From NCBI GenBank assembly GCA_002432555.1, contig DJFO01000104.1, forward strand, positions 1,287 to 7,958: a DNA stretch of 6,672 nucleotides, given 5' to 3'. Positions within the stretch are counted from its first letter, which is position 1, and each line of letters starts with the position of its first letter. The notes beneath the pieces were generated by a model. The model searched no databases. It saw nothing but the letters and a program-made list of their open reading frames with translations, and was not told where the DNA came from. The stretch comes from Marinagarivorans sp. UBA5870. Its GTDB lineage: Bacteria > Pseudomonadota > Gammaproteobacteria > Pseudomonadales > Cellvibrionaceae. Below are positions 1-6,672 of the stretch, piece by piece. Both the position numbers and the translations under genes were made by a program.

Positions 1-920
1 TGGCCAACCAGCCGTCCTACAACCCGAATAACCGCAGTCAGCTGCACCCGTCTCAGTTGCGCAACCGGGCGGTCACCGATGTCATTGAGCCCGGCTCGAC
101 AGTCAAGCCTTTCACCATAGTCGCCGCGCTCGAGAGCAAACGATATTTTCCGGCAACCAAAATCGATACGAATCCAGGGCACTGGCGTGTTGCGGGAAAA
201 ACCTACTTTGATTTCAAGAATTACGGCGTCATAGATTTGACCACCGCGATCCAAAAGTCGAGTCAAGTCGCCATCAGCAAGCTCGCCATGGACCTGCCAC
301 CGGAAGATTTGCGCGATGTGCTCTATCGTGTCGGCCTCAGCCAGGCGTCGGGAACGGGTTTTCCTGGTGAAGCGACCGGCAAATTGCCCAACCCGCGTAA
401 ATGGCATCCGACCGAGCGGGCGGCCATGGCGTTTGGTTACGGCCTCTCAGTCACCGCGTTGCAACTCGCGCACGCCTACACAGTTTTTGGTACCGAAGGA
501 ATTTTGCGGCCCGCCTCAATCCTGAAATTGCCCTCCATTCCGGAAGGCACGCGGGTGGTGGATGAGCGTTACGCGCAACAGGTTATGGAGATGCTTAAAA
601 CCGTCACCCAAACCGGCGGCACCGGAACTCGAGCGCAGGTAAGTGCCTACCCGACGGCGGGCAAATCGGGCACGGCCCATAAAGTGGGTGAAACCGGCTA
701 CGCCGATAATAAATATGTCGCTTTGTTCGCCGGCCTTGCGCCGGCCGATGCTCCGCAAATCGTAATGGTAGTCGTTATTCACGAGCCGCCGGAGGAGCAC
801 TATTACGGCGGCGAAGCGGCGGCACCGATTTTTGCTCGGGTCACCGAGGGAGCCATGCGGTTGCTGCAGGTACCCCCCATTATGCCGGTCCATGCGAACA
901 AAAAAGTGGCGGTGCGCTGA
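1..920 (+). CDS. ftsI: Peptidoglycan D,D-transpeptidase FtsI (PBP3), 3' part
   Basis: C-terminal 305 codons of the septal penicillin-binding protein; the gene is cut by the left edge, so the N-terminal membrane anchor and about half of the roughly 580-residue family length are missing. The reading frame is open from base 3, upstream of a TTG at 57 that should not be taken as a start. The protein cross-links septal peptidoglycan in the periplasm, working with FtsW. Seen directly: an ANQPSYNPNN segment at the left edge typical of FtsI, the STVK box with the acylated Ser at codon 96-98, SSQ at 258-266 where the SxN motif belongs, a FGYGLSVT segment, the KSGT box at 663-674, and a YYGGEAAAPIF segment near the end. 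The third SxN residue is Gln instead of the usual Asn. The stop overlaps the murE start by one base (TGATG). Identity is very secure. Confidence 0.97.
   Translation, partial: ANQPSYNPNNRSQLHPSQLRNRAVTDVIEPGSTVKPFTIVAALESKRYFPATKIDTNPGHWRVAGKTYFDFKNYGVIDLTTAIQKSSQVAISKLAMDLPPEDLRDVLYRVGLSQASGTGFPGEATGKLPNPRKWHPTERAAMAFGYGLSVTALQLAHAYTVFGTEGILRPASILKLPSIPEGTRVVDERYAQQVMEMLKTVTQTGGTGTRAQVSAYPTAGKSGTAHKVGETGYADNKYVALFAGLAPADAPQIVMVVVIHEPPEEHYYGGEAAAPIFARVTEGAMRLLQVPPIMPVHANKKVAVR
908..914 (+). promoter_or_regulatory. Weak ribosome binding site of murE
   Basis: GGCGGTG lies 5 bases before the murE ATG and is only a modest Shine-Dalgarno match. Because the ftsI stop and the murE start share one base (TGATG), re-initiation by ribosomes finishing ftsI probably supplies much of the murE translation. 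The coupling is inference. Confidence 0.4.
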
Positions 921-2461
921 TGACGGTTTTGGCCGAACTCAAATCAGCACCCGTCGCCCTGGCCGCTTTACTGCCAGAATTGACGCTGCCTCCGGTGGTT
1001 GCCGCCGTGCAGGTGAGCGGTGCCGCGCTGGATAGTCGGCAGGTGAGAGCCGGAGACCTCTTCATTGCTATCCAGGGCAGTCGCGTCGACGGACAAAAAT
1101 TCGCGGCGGATGCCATAGCGCGCGGCGCCAAGGCGGTATTGGTGGAATCCACTTCACAGCAGGCAGCCGGCACCGTCAGTGTAGACGGGGCGGTACCCGT
1201 GATCGCCGTTGCCAACCTACCGGCGCGAGTGAGTGAAATTGCCGGTCGATGCTATGGTCATCCCTCCACGGCCCTGCGGGTTGTGGGCGTCACCGGAACC
1301 AATGGCAAAAGTACGACCGTCTCGCTGATCGCGCAGCTCTATCAGGCGGACGCTGGACGAGCCGCCACCATCGGGACCTTAGGGGTAGAGGTTGACGGTA
1401 TAGTCAAAAACGATTTTGGCATGACTACCCCAGACGCTGTGCTCTGCCAGAAATTCCTCGCGCAATTGCGGGACATAGGCGTGGCACTGGTGGGCATGGA
1501 GGTTTCCTCGCACGGGCTGGATCAGCATCGGGTCGCGGGCATTACTTTCAGTGCAGGAATATTTACCAATATTACTCACGACCATCTGGACTATCACGGC
1601 ACCATTAAGAACTACGCTGCGGCGAAACAAAAACTGTTCGAATCCATGGGACTTCAGGCGGCGATCATCAACTTGGACGATCCCTTCGCACCGCAAATGT
1701 TGGCTGCCGCCCGCCCCCACGCGAAGGTGCTGAGTTATTCGCTGCTGCATTTCGCCGCGGACGTGTTCGCGAGCGACTTACATTATTCGTCCCATGGTGT
1801 GGAGTTTCGCTTGAACACGCCCTGGGGGGAAACTTGGGTGATGAGCCCTTTATTGGGCGAATTCAATGTCTACAACCTGCTGGCCGCTTTGACCACCCTG
1901 GGTGCCATGGGATGCGACTTTCCGGCCCTCCTCGCAGCTGTTCCCAAGCTCCGATCGGTTCCCGGCCGCATGCAGCGCGTAGGCGTTCCCGCGGACGTTA
2001 TAGTGGTGGTGGATTATGCCCACACACCCGATGCGCTGGCCCAGGCCATAGCCGCAACTCGCGTGCACACTTCCGGCAAACTGTGGGTGGTTTTTGGTTG
2101 CGGTGGCGATCGCGACCGCCGCAAGCGGCCGATTATGGCCGCTATGGCCGAGCGTTTCGCCGATCAAGTGATCGTGACCAGCGATAATCCGCGCGGTGAA
2201 GATCCGGCGGCGATTCTGCGGGAGATCTGCGGCGGCTTCCGACAACAAAAATTCCGCTGCATCGCCGATCGCGCGGCGGCCATACAAGCGGCGGTGACGG
2301 AGGCGCAGCCAGGCGACGCTATTTTGCTCGCGGGAAAAGGCCATGAGACATATCAAATAATTGGGGCGCAAAAACTTCCCTTCAGCGATGTCGCAGAAGC
2401 CGAGCGGGCACTGCGGTTACGCCTAAACGCCAGCGGAGGCAGCGCCGATGCGCCTGAGTGA
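920..2461 (+). CDS. murE: UDP-MurNAc-L-Ala-D-Glu:meso-diaminopimelate ligase MurE
   Basis: Cytoplasmic ATP-dependent ligase that adds the third stem-peptide residue. It has 513 residues, slightly longer than the usual 490-500. The N-terminal UMP-binding domain carries LDSRQVRAGDLF (about 37-48). The central ATPase domain has the P-loop GTNGKST (126-132), TTPD (169-172), MEVSSHGLDQHR (193-204), THDHLDYHG (219-227), and Lys236 at the position of the carbamylated lysine. The C-terminal domain has DYAHTPDAL (365-373), FGCGGDRDR (392-400), DNPR (422-425) and GKGHE (472-476). DNPR is the signature for meso-diaminopimelate rather than L-Lys, pointing to a Gram-negative type wall. The P-loop ends KST where E. 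coli MurE has KTT; Ser is chemically equivalent there. ATG 920 is the start because it couples to the ftsI stop and puts the DSR motif at the normal distance. The C-terminal tail overlaps murF by 14 bases. Confidence 0.98.
   Translation: MTVLAELKSAPVALAALLPELTLPPVVAAVQVSGAALDSRQVRAGDLFIAIQGSRVDGQKFAADAIARGAKAVLVESTSQQAAGTVSVDGAVPVIAVANLPARVSEIAGRCYGHPSTALRVVGVTGTNGKSTTVSLIAQLYQADAGRAATIGTLGVEVDGIVKNDFGMTTPDAVLCQKFLAQLRDIGVALVGMEVSSHGLDQHRVAGITFSAGIFTNITHDHLDYHGTIKNYAAAKQKLFESMGLQAAIINLDDPFAPQMLAAARPHAKVLSYSLLHFAADVFASDLHYSSHGVEFRLNTPWGETWVMSPLLGEFNVYNLLAALTTLGAMGCDFPALLAAVPKLRSVPGRMQRVGVPADVIVVVDYAHTPDALAQAIAATRVHTSGKLWVVFGCGGDRDRRKRPIMAAMAERFADQVIVTSDNPRGEDPAAILREICGGFRQQKFRCIADRAAAIQAAVTEAQPGDAILLAGKGHETYQIIGAQKLPFSDVAEAERALRLRLNASGGSADAPE
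2435..2439 (+). promoter_or_regulatory. Ribosome binding site of murF
   Basis: A perfect GGAGG inside the end of murE, 8 bases before the murF ATG at 2448. It fixes that start and explains how murF is translated although it begins within murE. Confidence 0.8.
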
Positions 2462-3815
2462 ATTATTAAAGCCGCTGAACGCGCGACTCATCGGCCCTGA
2501 CTTGGAATTCGCGCGCCTGAGTACTGATTCACGCCAGCTCAATGCTGGCGATTTGTTTTTGGCATTGCGGGGCGAAAAGTTTGACGGCCACGATTTTGTC
2601 GAAGAGGTTCTCGGCCGCGGGGCCTGTGCCCTGGTTGTGGAACAGGAAATGCCGAACTGCGCCGTTCCGCAGCTCCTGGTGGCCGACACCACTGTAGCAC
2701 TTGGCCAGATTGCCGCGCGCAGACGCAGCCAATTTACGGGCAAGGTGATTGGTGTCACAGGCAGTAGTGGTAAAACGAGCGTAAAAGGTCTGTTGCGCGA
2801 GATATTTGCTGTCGCCGATCGAGTGCTGGCGACAGAGGGCAACTTGAACAACCAAATCGGGGTGCCATTAACTCTGTTGCGGCTGCGGGACGAAAATGTC
2901 GCGGTGATTGAGATGGGCACCAATCACCCTGGTGAAATTGGCTATCTCACGAGCCTGGTGGAGCCCGATGTGGCCCTCGTCAACAACGTAATGCCCGCGC
3001 ATATTGGGGGTTTTGGCACCCTTGAGGCCATAGCGCGGGAAAAGGGCGAAATTTATCGGCGCCTGCGATCCGATCAGACCGCGGTGATCAATTTGGATGA
3101 CGCTTTTGCCCCGCAGTTTCTGTTCGCCACCCAGGGTAACCGCCAGATAGGTTTTTCTTTAACGCAAAAGGCGAGCGTCATTCCCACGGTAACGGCGCGA
3201 GACCTTTATATGGATCCCTGGGGGCGCGCCTCCTTCCATCTGGAGTTCAGCGGTCAAAGCGCCCGCGTGCAGTTGCAAGTGCCCGGTCAGCACAATGTTC
3301 GCAATGCTTTGGCAGCGGCAGGATGCGCTCTCGCGGCAGGGTGCGCGCTTGACCGAATCGCCACCGGCCTCGGCAATTTCAGCGGTGAGAAAGGGCGCAT
3401 GCAGATCTACCCGGGCATCCGTCAGTCATGGATTGTCGACGACACCTACAATGCCAACCCCGGTTCGGTGATGGCGGCGATTGATTACCTGCGCGAGCGC
3501 CCGGGCGTGAGAATTTTGGTACTGGGGGATCTCGCGGAGCTGGGCGCTGCGGGACCCGAGGCGCACCGCGACTTAGGTCGCTACGCAGCGGCCAACAACA
3601 TATCGGCGCTCTTTGCTGTTGGTCCCTTGGCCAGCCTGAGCGCAGCGTCGTTTGGCGAAGGCGGTTGCGCATTCGATAATAAATCAACTTTGGCGGAAGC
3701 TTTGACAAAAAAACTCAACCTGCATACGACCGTGTTGATCAAAGGGTCTCGCAGTGCGCGCATGGAAGAGGTTACACAGCTGATCCGTGCCGCGGAGGAT
3801 AAAAACCCATGCTAG
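2448..3815 (+). CDS. murF: UDP-MurNAc-tripeptide:D-Ala-D-Ala ligase MurF
   Basis: Cytoplasmic ligase that adds the D-Ala-D-Ala dipeptide and completes UDP-MurNAc-pentapeptide, the substrate of MraY. The 455 residues match the family length. Visible in order: N-terminal substrate-binding domain with [16 protein letters not shown] (25-40); ATPase domain with the P-loop TGSSGKTS (104-111), [15 protein letters not shown] (130-144), [10 protein letters not shown] (155-164), PAHIGGFG (183-190) and EKGEIY (198-203); [11 protein letters not shown] (280-290); C-terminal domain with [10 protein letters not shown] (331-340), VLGDLAELG (358-366) and KGSRSARME (432-440). TGSSGKT and DDTYNANP separate MurF from MurE and MurD. 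The start is set by GGAGG at 2435. It overlaps murE by 14 bases and mraY by 7. Oddities are a terminator-like hairpin at 2532-2560 and an [12 protein letters not shown] tandem repeat at residues 290-301; neither disturbs the reading frame. Confidence 0.98.
   Translation: MRLSELLKPLNARLIGPDLEFARLSTDSRQLNAGDLFLALRGEKFDGHDFVEEVLGRGACALVVEQEMPNCAVPQLLVADTTVALGQIAARRRSQFTGKVIGVTGSSGKTSVKGLLREIFAVADRVLATEGNLNNQIGVPLTLLRLRDENVAVIEMGTNHPGEIGYLTSLVEPDVALVNNVMPAHIGGFGTLEAIAREKGEIYRRLRSDQTAVINLDDAFAPQFLFATQGNRQIGFSLTQKASVIPTVTARDLYMDPWGRASFHLEFSGQSARVQLQVPGQHNVRNALAAAGCALAAGCALDRIATGLGNFSGEKGRMQIYPGIRQSWIVDDTYNANPGSVMAAIDYLRERPGVRILVLGDLAELGAAGPEAHRDLGRYAAANNISALFAVGPLASLSAASFGEGGCAFDNKSTLAEALTKKLNLHTTVLIKGSRSARMEEVTQLIRAAEDKNPC
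2532..2560 (+). terminator. Possible intragenic terminator-like hairpin in murF
   Basis: CGCCAGC (2532-2538) and GCTGGCG (2544-2550) form a perfect 7-bp GC-rich stem with a 5-base loop (TCAAT). It is followed at once by ATTTGTTTTT (2551-2560). The shape is that of an intrinsic terminator, but it sits about 85 bases inside murF and encodes the conserved [10 protein letters not shown] segment, so translating ribosomes would normally keep it open. It may act only when murF translation fails, or it may be a chance product of codon choice. No experimental support is visible. Confidence 0.3.
3315..3350 (+). repeat. Imperfect 18-bp tandem repeat within murF
   Basis: Units 3315-3332 and 3333-3350 agree at 15 of 18 bases and both encode AAGCAL (MurF residues 290-301). 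The surrounding segment aligns with E. coli MurF, as I recall it, without any length difference, so this is more likely coincidence in an alanine-rich helix than a recent duplication. Confidence 0.7.
3794..3798 (+). promoter_or_regulatory. Ribosome binding site of mraY
   Basis: GGAGG inside the last codons of murF, 10 bases before the mraY ATG at 3809. It supports that start, whose first residues (MLVWLAE) are typical of gammaproteobacterial MraY. Confidence 0.75.
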
Positions 3816-4891
3816 TTTGGCTGGCCGAATATTTTGAGCAATTCTTCCGTCCCCTGGCGGTATTTCAATACTTGACCCTGCGCGGCATCTTGGGCGTCAT
3901 GACCGCTCTGGGTGTGTCGCTGTTGCTCGGACCCTGGTTCATTCGGAAAATGGTTCAGAAACAAATCGGCCAGGCGATCCGCAATGACGGTCCAAAGAGC
4001 CATTTGAGTAAATCTGGCACGCCCACCATGGGCGGAGCTCTATTGTTGTTCGCCATTGTCATCAGCGTTTTGCTTTGGGCGGACCTCAGCAACCGCTTTG
4101 TCTGGGCGGTACTGTTTATTACCGTCACTTACGGCCTAATCGGCTGGGTCGACGATTATCGGAAGGTCATAGAGAAAAACTCCCGCGGTCTGCCGGCGCG
4201 CTGGAAGTACTTGTGGCAGTCAGTGGCGGGTTTAGGCGTGGCCCTGTTTTTGTTTTACACGCAGCAAAGCCCGGTCGAGACGCAGCTGTACGTGCCTTTT
4301 TTTAAAAATGTTGTCGTGGATTTGAGTTGGGGCTACCTGCTGCTGGTGTACCTAGTCGTGGTGGGCGCAAGCAACGCGGTGAATCTCACGGATGGTCTCG
4401 ATGGTTTGGCGATCATGCCTACCGTGATGGTGGGCTCTGCGCTCGGAATTATTGCCTATCTCGTGGGCAACGCCAAATTTGCCGGGTATCTGAACATTCC
4501 TTATGTTGCCGGCACGGGTGAATTAGTGGTCTTTTGCGGCGCGCTCGCGGGCGCCGGTTTGGGTTTTCTCTGGTTCAACACCTATCCCGCCCAGGTCTTT
4601 ATGGGGGATGTCGGCGCTTTGGCCCTCGGCGGCGCCCTTGGCGTAATTGCGGTCATAGTGCGCCACGAAATAGTATTTTTTATCATGTCCGGCATTTTTG
4701 TCGTCGAGACAGTATCGGTCATTTTGCAGGTTGCCTCCTTCAAGCTGACCGGCCGGCGGATTTTCCGCATGGCGCCCCTGCACCATCATTTTGAATTGAA
4801 AGGATGGCCGGAGCCGCGAGTCATTGTCCGGTTCTGGATTATTACCGTGATGTTGGTATTAGTGGGTCTGGCGACCCTGAAATTGAGATAA
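3809..4891 (+). CDS. mraY: Phospho-N-acetylmuramoyl-pentapeptide transferase MraY
   Basis: Polytopic inner-membrane enzyme that transfers phospho-MurNAc-pentapeptide from UDP to undecaprenyl phosphate, giving lipid I and UMP. It has 360 residues, the same as E. coli MraY. Hydrophobic segments spread along the whole protein fit the ten-helix fold. Key motifs: [19 protein letters not shown] (58-76), the DD pair in WVDDYRK (Asp115-Asp116), [12 protein letters not shown] (127-138), [13 protein letters not shown] (189-201), [15 protein letters not shown] (256-270) with the catalytic-site Asp267, and [17 protein letters not shown] (322-338) with the His triad 325-327. All residues known to matter for Mg2+ and uridine binding appear present. 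Ala269 replaces the Ser of E. coli in GDVGS; I believe this also occurs in relatives such as Pseudomonas. Its start overlaps the murF end by 7 bases, and murD follows after 5 bases. Identity is beyond reasonable doubt. Confidence 0.98.
   Translation: MLVWLAEYFEQFFRPLAVFQYLTLRGILGVMTALGVSLLLGPWFIRKMVQKQIGQAIRNDGPKSHLSKSGTPTMGGALLLFAIVISVLLWADLSNRFVWAVLFITVTYGLIGWVDDYRKVIEKNSRGLPARWKYLWQSVAGLGVALFLFYTQQSPVETQLYVPFFKNVVVDLSWGYLLLVYLVVVGASNAVNLTDGLDGLAIMPTVMVGSALGIIAYLVGNAKFAGYLNIPYVAGTGELVVFCGALAGAGLGFLWFNTYPAQVFMGDVGALALGGALGVIAVIVRHEIVFFIMSGIFVVETVSVILQVASFKLTGRRIFRMAPLHHHFELKGWPEPRVIVRFWIITVMLVLVGLATLKLR
4885..4887 (+). promoter_or_regulatory. Weak ribosome binding site deciding the murD GTG start
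   Basis: GAG within TTGAGAT at the mraY stop lies 9 bases before GTG 4897. It is a minimal Shine-Dalgarno match, so murD probably relies partly on ribosomes arriving from mraY. Inference. Confidence 0.35.
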
Positions 4892-4896
4892 ACAAC

Positions 4897-6246
4897 GTGA
4901 CCCTGATCGCAACCAGTCAATTGTCGCTCGTGATCGGACTCGGTGTAACCGGGCTTGCGGTTGCCCGTTATCTGGCGCAGCGAGGGCGGGCATTCTGGGT
5001 AGCCGATCAGGCGCCAAAGGCGGAAAACCTCGCCCGGTTTCAGGCTGAGTTTCCTCATGTGAAAGTCCTGCTGGGCGAACTGGCGTATGAGCAGTGGCAG
5101 GGAGTAAACGAAATCATTTTAAGTCCCGGGGTACCGCGCAAACATCCCGCAATCGTCGCGGCGCTGGCGGATGGCGTGCCAGTGATCGGCGATATTGAAT
5201 TATTTGTCCGGGCTGCGCGTGCGCCTATAGTCGCGATCACGGGGGCGAACGGTAAGACTACGGTCACCTCACTAGTGGGCGCTATGGCGAAAAATGCGGG
5301 AGTTGCGGTGGGGGTCGGTGGCAATGTGGGAACCCCGGCGTTGGACCTGCTGGACGACGCAACCGAAATGTACGTCCTGGAGTTATCGAGTTTTCAATTG
5401 GAAAGCACTTTCAGTTTGCAAGCGGCTGCGGCGACGATTTTGAATATTACACCCGACCATATGGACCGGTATGCCGACCTCCAGGAGTACGCCCTTACCA
5501 AACAGCGCATTTATAAAAACGCCAAACACTTGATCGTCAACCGGGACGATCCACTGACGTTTCCTCCGCTTGCTCAGGGCGCTACGGTTACTCGCTTTGG
5601 TCTAGCCGAACCCGATTTAAAAGACTTTGGTTTACGGCAGGAGGCGGACGGCCTTTATCTGGCGCACGGACTGCGCAATCTGATTGCCGCGAGCGAGCTG
5701 AAAATTCGCGGCCGCCACAATCTTGGCAATGCGCTCGCGGCTCTTGCCCTGGGGCGCGCGGTCGGGTTGGCAGAACAGGCAATGCTTGAAACCTTGCGTG
5801 AGTTCACCGGATTGCCCCACCGCTGCCAGTTTGTCGCCAACTGTCGGGGAGTAGAATTCGTCAATGACTCCAAAGCGACAAATACCGGCGCAACCGAAGC
5901 GGCGCTGAACGGCCTTGCCCGAGCGCAACCTCACATAGTGCTTATTGCCGGTGGTGACGGTAAAGGCGCGGACTTTGCGCCCTTGGTCGAGGCGGTTCGC
6001 CGCAGCGTCAAAGCTGTCACCCTTATAGGCAAAGACGCCGAGAAACTCGCGCGTGTGCTCGCGCCTTGGGTGCCCGTGGTCTTTTGCGCGAGCCTTGAAG
6101 AGGCTGTGCAGGAGGCGGCGGGGTTGGCGCAACCTGGGGATACCGTTTTGTTGTCACCCGCCTGCGCCAGCCTCGATATGTTCAAAAATTATGAAGATCG
6201 CGGCCAGCAGTTTGCTCAGTCGGTGGAACGCCTATGTCAAGCCTGA
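4897..6246 (+). CDS. murD: UDP-MurNAc-L-alanine:D-glutamate ligase MurD
   Basis: Cytoplasmic ATP-dependent ligase that adds D-Glu to UDP-MurNAc-L-Ala, the step before MurE. From GTG 4897 it has 449 residues, the usual length being about 440-450. The N-terminal Rossmann-like domain opens with VIGLGVTGLAVARYL (12-26) and SPGVPRKHP (76-84); IGDIELF (97-103) follows. The ATPase domain has ITGANGKTT (114-122), VGVGGNVGTPAL (138-149), LELSSFQLE (161-169), NITPDHMDRY (183-192) and Lys202 at the carbamylated-lysine position. The C-terminal domain has GLPHRCQFV (305-313), NDSKATNTGATEAAL (323-337), GGDGKGADF (352-360) and SPACASLDMFKNYEDRG (420-436). The frame is open back to an ATG at 4804, but that would overlap mraY by 88 bases and add 31 residues with no family resemblance, so GTG is preferred. 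Its 3' end overlaps ftsW by 13 bases. Confidence 0.97.
   Translation: MTLIATSQLSLVIGLGVTGLAVARYLAQRGRAFWVADQAPKAENLARFQAEFPHVKVLLGELAYEQWQGVNEIILSPGVPRKHPAIVAALADGVPVIGDIELFVRAARAPIVAITGANGKTTVTSLVGAMAKNAGVAVGVGGNVGTPALDLLDDATEMYVLELSSFQLESTFSLQAAAATILNITPDHMDRYADLQEYALTKQRIYKNAKHLIVNRDDPLTFPPLAQGATVTRFGLAEPDLKDFGLRQEADGLYLAHGLRNLIAASELKIRGRHNLGNALAALALGRAVGLAEQAMLETLREFTGLPHRCQFVANCRGVEFVNDSKATNTGATEAALNGLARAQPHIVLIAGGDGKGADFAPLVEAVRRSVKAVTLIGKDAEKLARVLAPWVPVVFCASLEEAVQEAAGLAQPGDTVLLSPACASLDMFKNYEDRGQQFAQSVERLCQA
6222..6227 (+). promoter_or_regulatory. Ribosome binding site of ftsW
   Basis: GGTGGA inside the end of murD, 6 bases before ATG 6234. It supports a start for ftsW within the murD coding sequence. 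Confidence 0.55.
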
Positions 6247-6672
6247 CGCTTCCATCCCGCGCGCACTTGGCCGGCCGATTTCCGGCGACGGATTGGGCAC
6301 TGCTTTTAGTGACTGCAGCGCTGATTTCATTTGGCGTCGTCATGGTGGCCTCAGCGTCCATCGATTTTGCTGCCCAGACGCATGGCGATCCGTGGTACTT
6401 CGTCAAACGTCATTTCATTTTTTTGGCGCTCGCGCTAGCACTTGGGCTGTTGATCTACAGCTTTCCGGTCGAGCTGTGGAATCGGTTCGCAATTTTGTTG
6501 TTGGTGGTGGGCGTCGGTCTGCTCCTTGTGGTCTTGATCCCGGGCATCGGTAAAATGGTGAACGGCGCACGGCGCTGGTTCGCTTTTGGGCCTATATCGA
6601 TTCAGGCGTCGGAAGTGGCAAAGTTTTGTTTCATTATCTTTTTTGCCAGCTTCCTCGCGCGGCGCGGCGGGG
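6234..6672 (+). CDS. ftsW: Septal peptidoglycan glycosyltransferase FtsW, 5' part
   Basis: First 146 codons of a SEDS-family integral membrane protein, open to the right edge; full-length FtsW is about 380-410 residues. FtsW polymerises lipid II into glycan strands at the septum, in complex with FtsI and other division proteins. Seen: a short cytoplasmic N-terminus, hydrophobic segments at about 22-42, 60-77 and 84-103 and another starting near 130, and the family signature GIGKMVNGARRWFAFGPISI (104-123) followed by QASEVAK (124-130). VASAS (38-42) in the first helix is typical of FtsW/RodA. The usual QPSE/QPAE reads QASE here. The catalytic Asp of SEDS proteins lies beyond the window and cannot be checked. 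FtsW is chosen over RodA because of the position directly after murD. The gene starts 13 bases inside murD. Confidence 0.95.
   Translation, partial: MSSLTLPSRAHLAGRFPATDWALLLVTAALISFGVVMVASASIDFAAQTHGDPWYFVKRHFIFLALALALGLLIYSFPVELWNRFAILLLVVGVGLLLVVLIPGIGKMVNGARRWFAFGPISIQASEVAKFCFIIFFASFLARRGG

Noticed and set aside
57..59. TTG as a possible start of the first gene
   Set aside because: The frame is open to the left edge and the upstream codons encode the conserved FtsI segment ANQPSYNPNN, so the gene is simply cut by the window.
729..746. Two copies of GCCGGCC in ftsI, possible short repeat or hairpin
   Set aside because: Short, GC-only and encoding the conserved AGLAPAD segment. No further structure around it.
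2106..2113. GCGATCGC, the HIP1 octamer abundant in cyanobacteria
   Set aside because: I saw only this one copy, and the gene order and protein motifs are gammaproteobacterial.
2161..2174. Palindrome CGATCA-AG-TGATCG resembling an operator
   Set aside because: It lies in the middle of murE, far from any start, and no second copy was seen in the window.
1850..2371. Antisense open frame of 173 codons opposite murE
   Set aside because: It lies wholly opposite a highly conserved gene, its translation shows no recognisable domain, and long shadow frames are common in GC-rich genes.
4537..4556. Hairpin CGGCGC/GCGCCG in mraY followed by T-rich sequence
   Set aside because: Only 6 bp with an 8-base loop, the T-run is interrupted by GGG, and the region encodes a conserved membrane helix. 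Probably chance.
5632..6132. Antisense open frame of 166 codons opposite murD
   Set aside because: Shadow of murD, with no family resemblance and no ribosome binding site that stands out.
6053..6553. Forward open frame of 166 codons spanning the murD-ftsW junction
   Set aside because: It runs in a third frame across two well-identified genes. The translation is rich in Arg, Cys and Trp and has no recognisable motif.
1..6672. Search for an accessory element: CRISPR array, insertion sequence, tRNA, phage or defence gene
   Set aside because: The window is filled end to end by six core cell-wall and division genes. No repeat array, transposase, attachment site or foreign-looking segment was seen.

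Overview
The window is a stretch of the conserved division and cell wall (dcw) cluster of a Gram-negative bacterium. It holds, all on the + strand, ftsI (3' part) - murE - murF - mraY - murD - ftsW (5' part). The gene order, the 360-residue MraY, the meso-diaminopimelate-type MurE (DNPR motif) and the KSGT box in FtsI fit a gammaproteobacterium. The GC content is moderately high, which fits the Pseudomonas/Cellvibrio side of that class better than the enterics. The genus cannot be fixed from the sequence alone.

Layout: 1-920 is the transpeptidase half of FtsI (PBP3). 920-2461 is MurE, 2448-3815 MurF, 3809-4891 MraY and 4897-6246 MurD. From 6234 to the right edge runs the first 146 codons of FtsW. 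The genes are packed tightly: overlaps of 1, 14, 7 and 13 bases, and one gap of 5 bases. No stretch longer than a few bases is non-coding. No promoter or end-of-operon terminator was found, so the window looks like the interior of one long transcript.

How the genes work together: MurD adds D-Glu, MurE adds meso-diaminopimelate and MurF adds D-Ala-D-Ala to the UDP-MurNAc precursor in the cytoplasm. MraY moves the finished phospho-MurNAc-pentapeptide to undecaprenyl phosphate, making lipid I at the inner membrane. FtsW (glycan polymerase) and FtsI (transpeptidase) use the resulting lipid II at the division septum. murG, murC and ddl would be expected just beyond the right edge, but that is inference.

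I found no new biological system here. The points worth a second look are small: a Gln in place of the usual Asn in the SxN motif of FtsI, a terminator-like hairpin with a T-rich tail just inside murF, a GTG start for murD that a longest-ORF call would miss, and a near-perfect 18-bp tandem repeat in murF.
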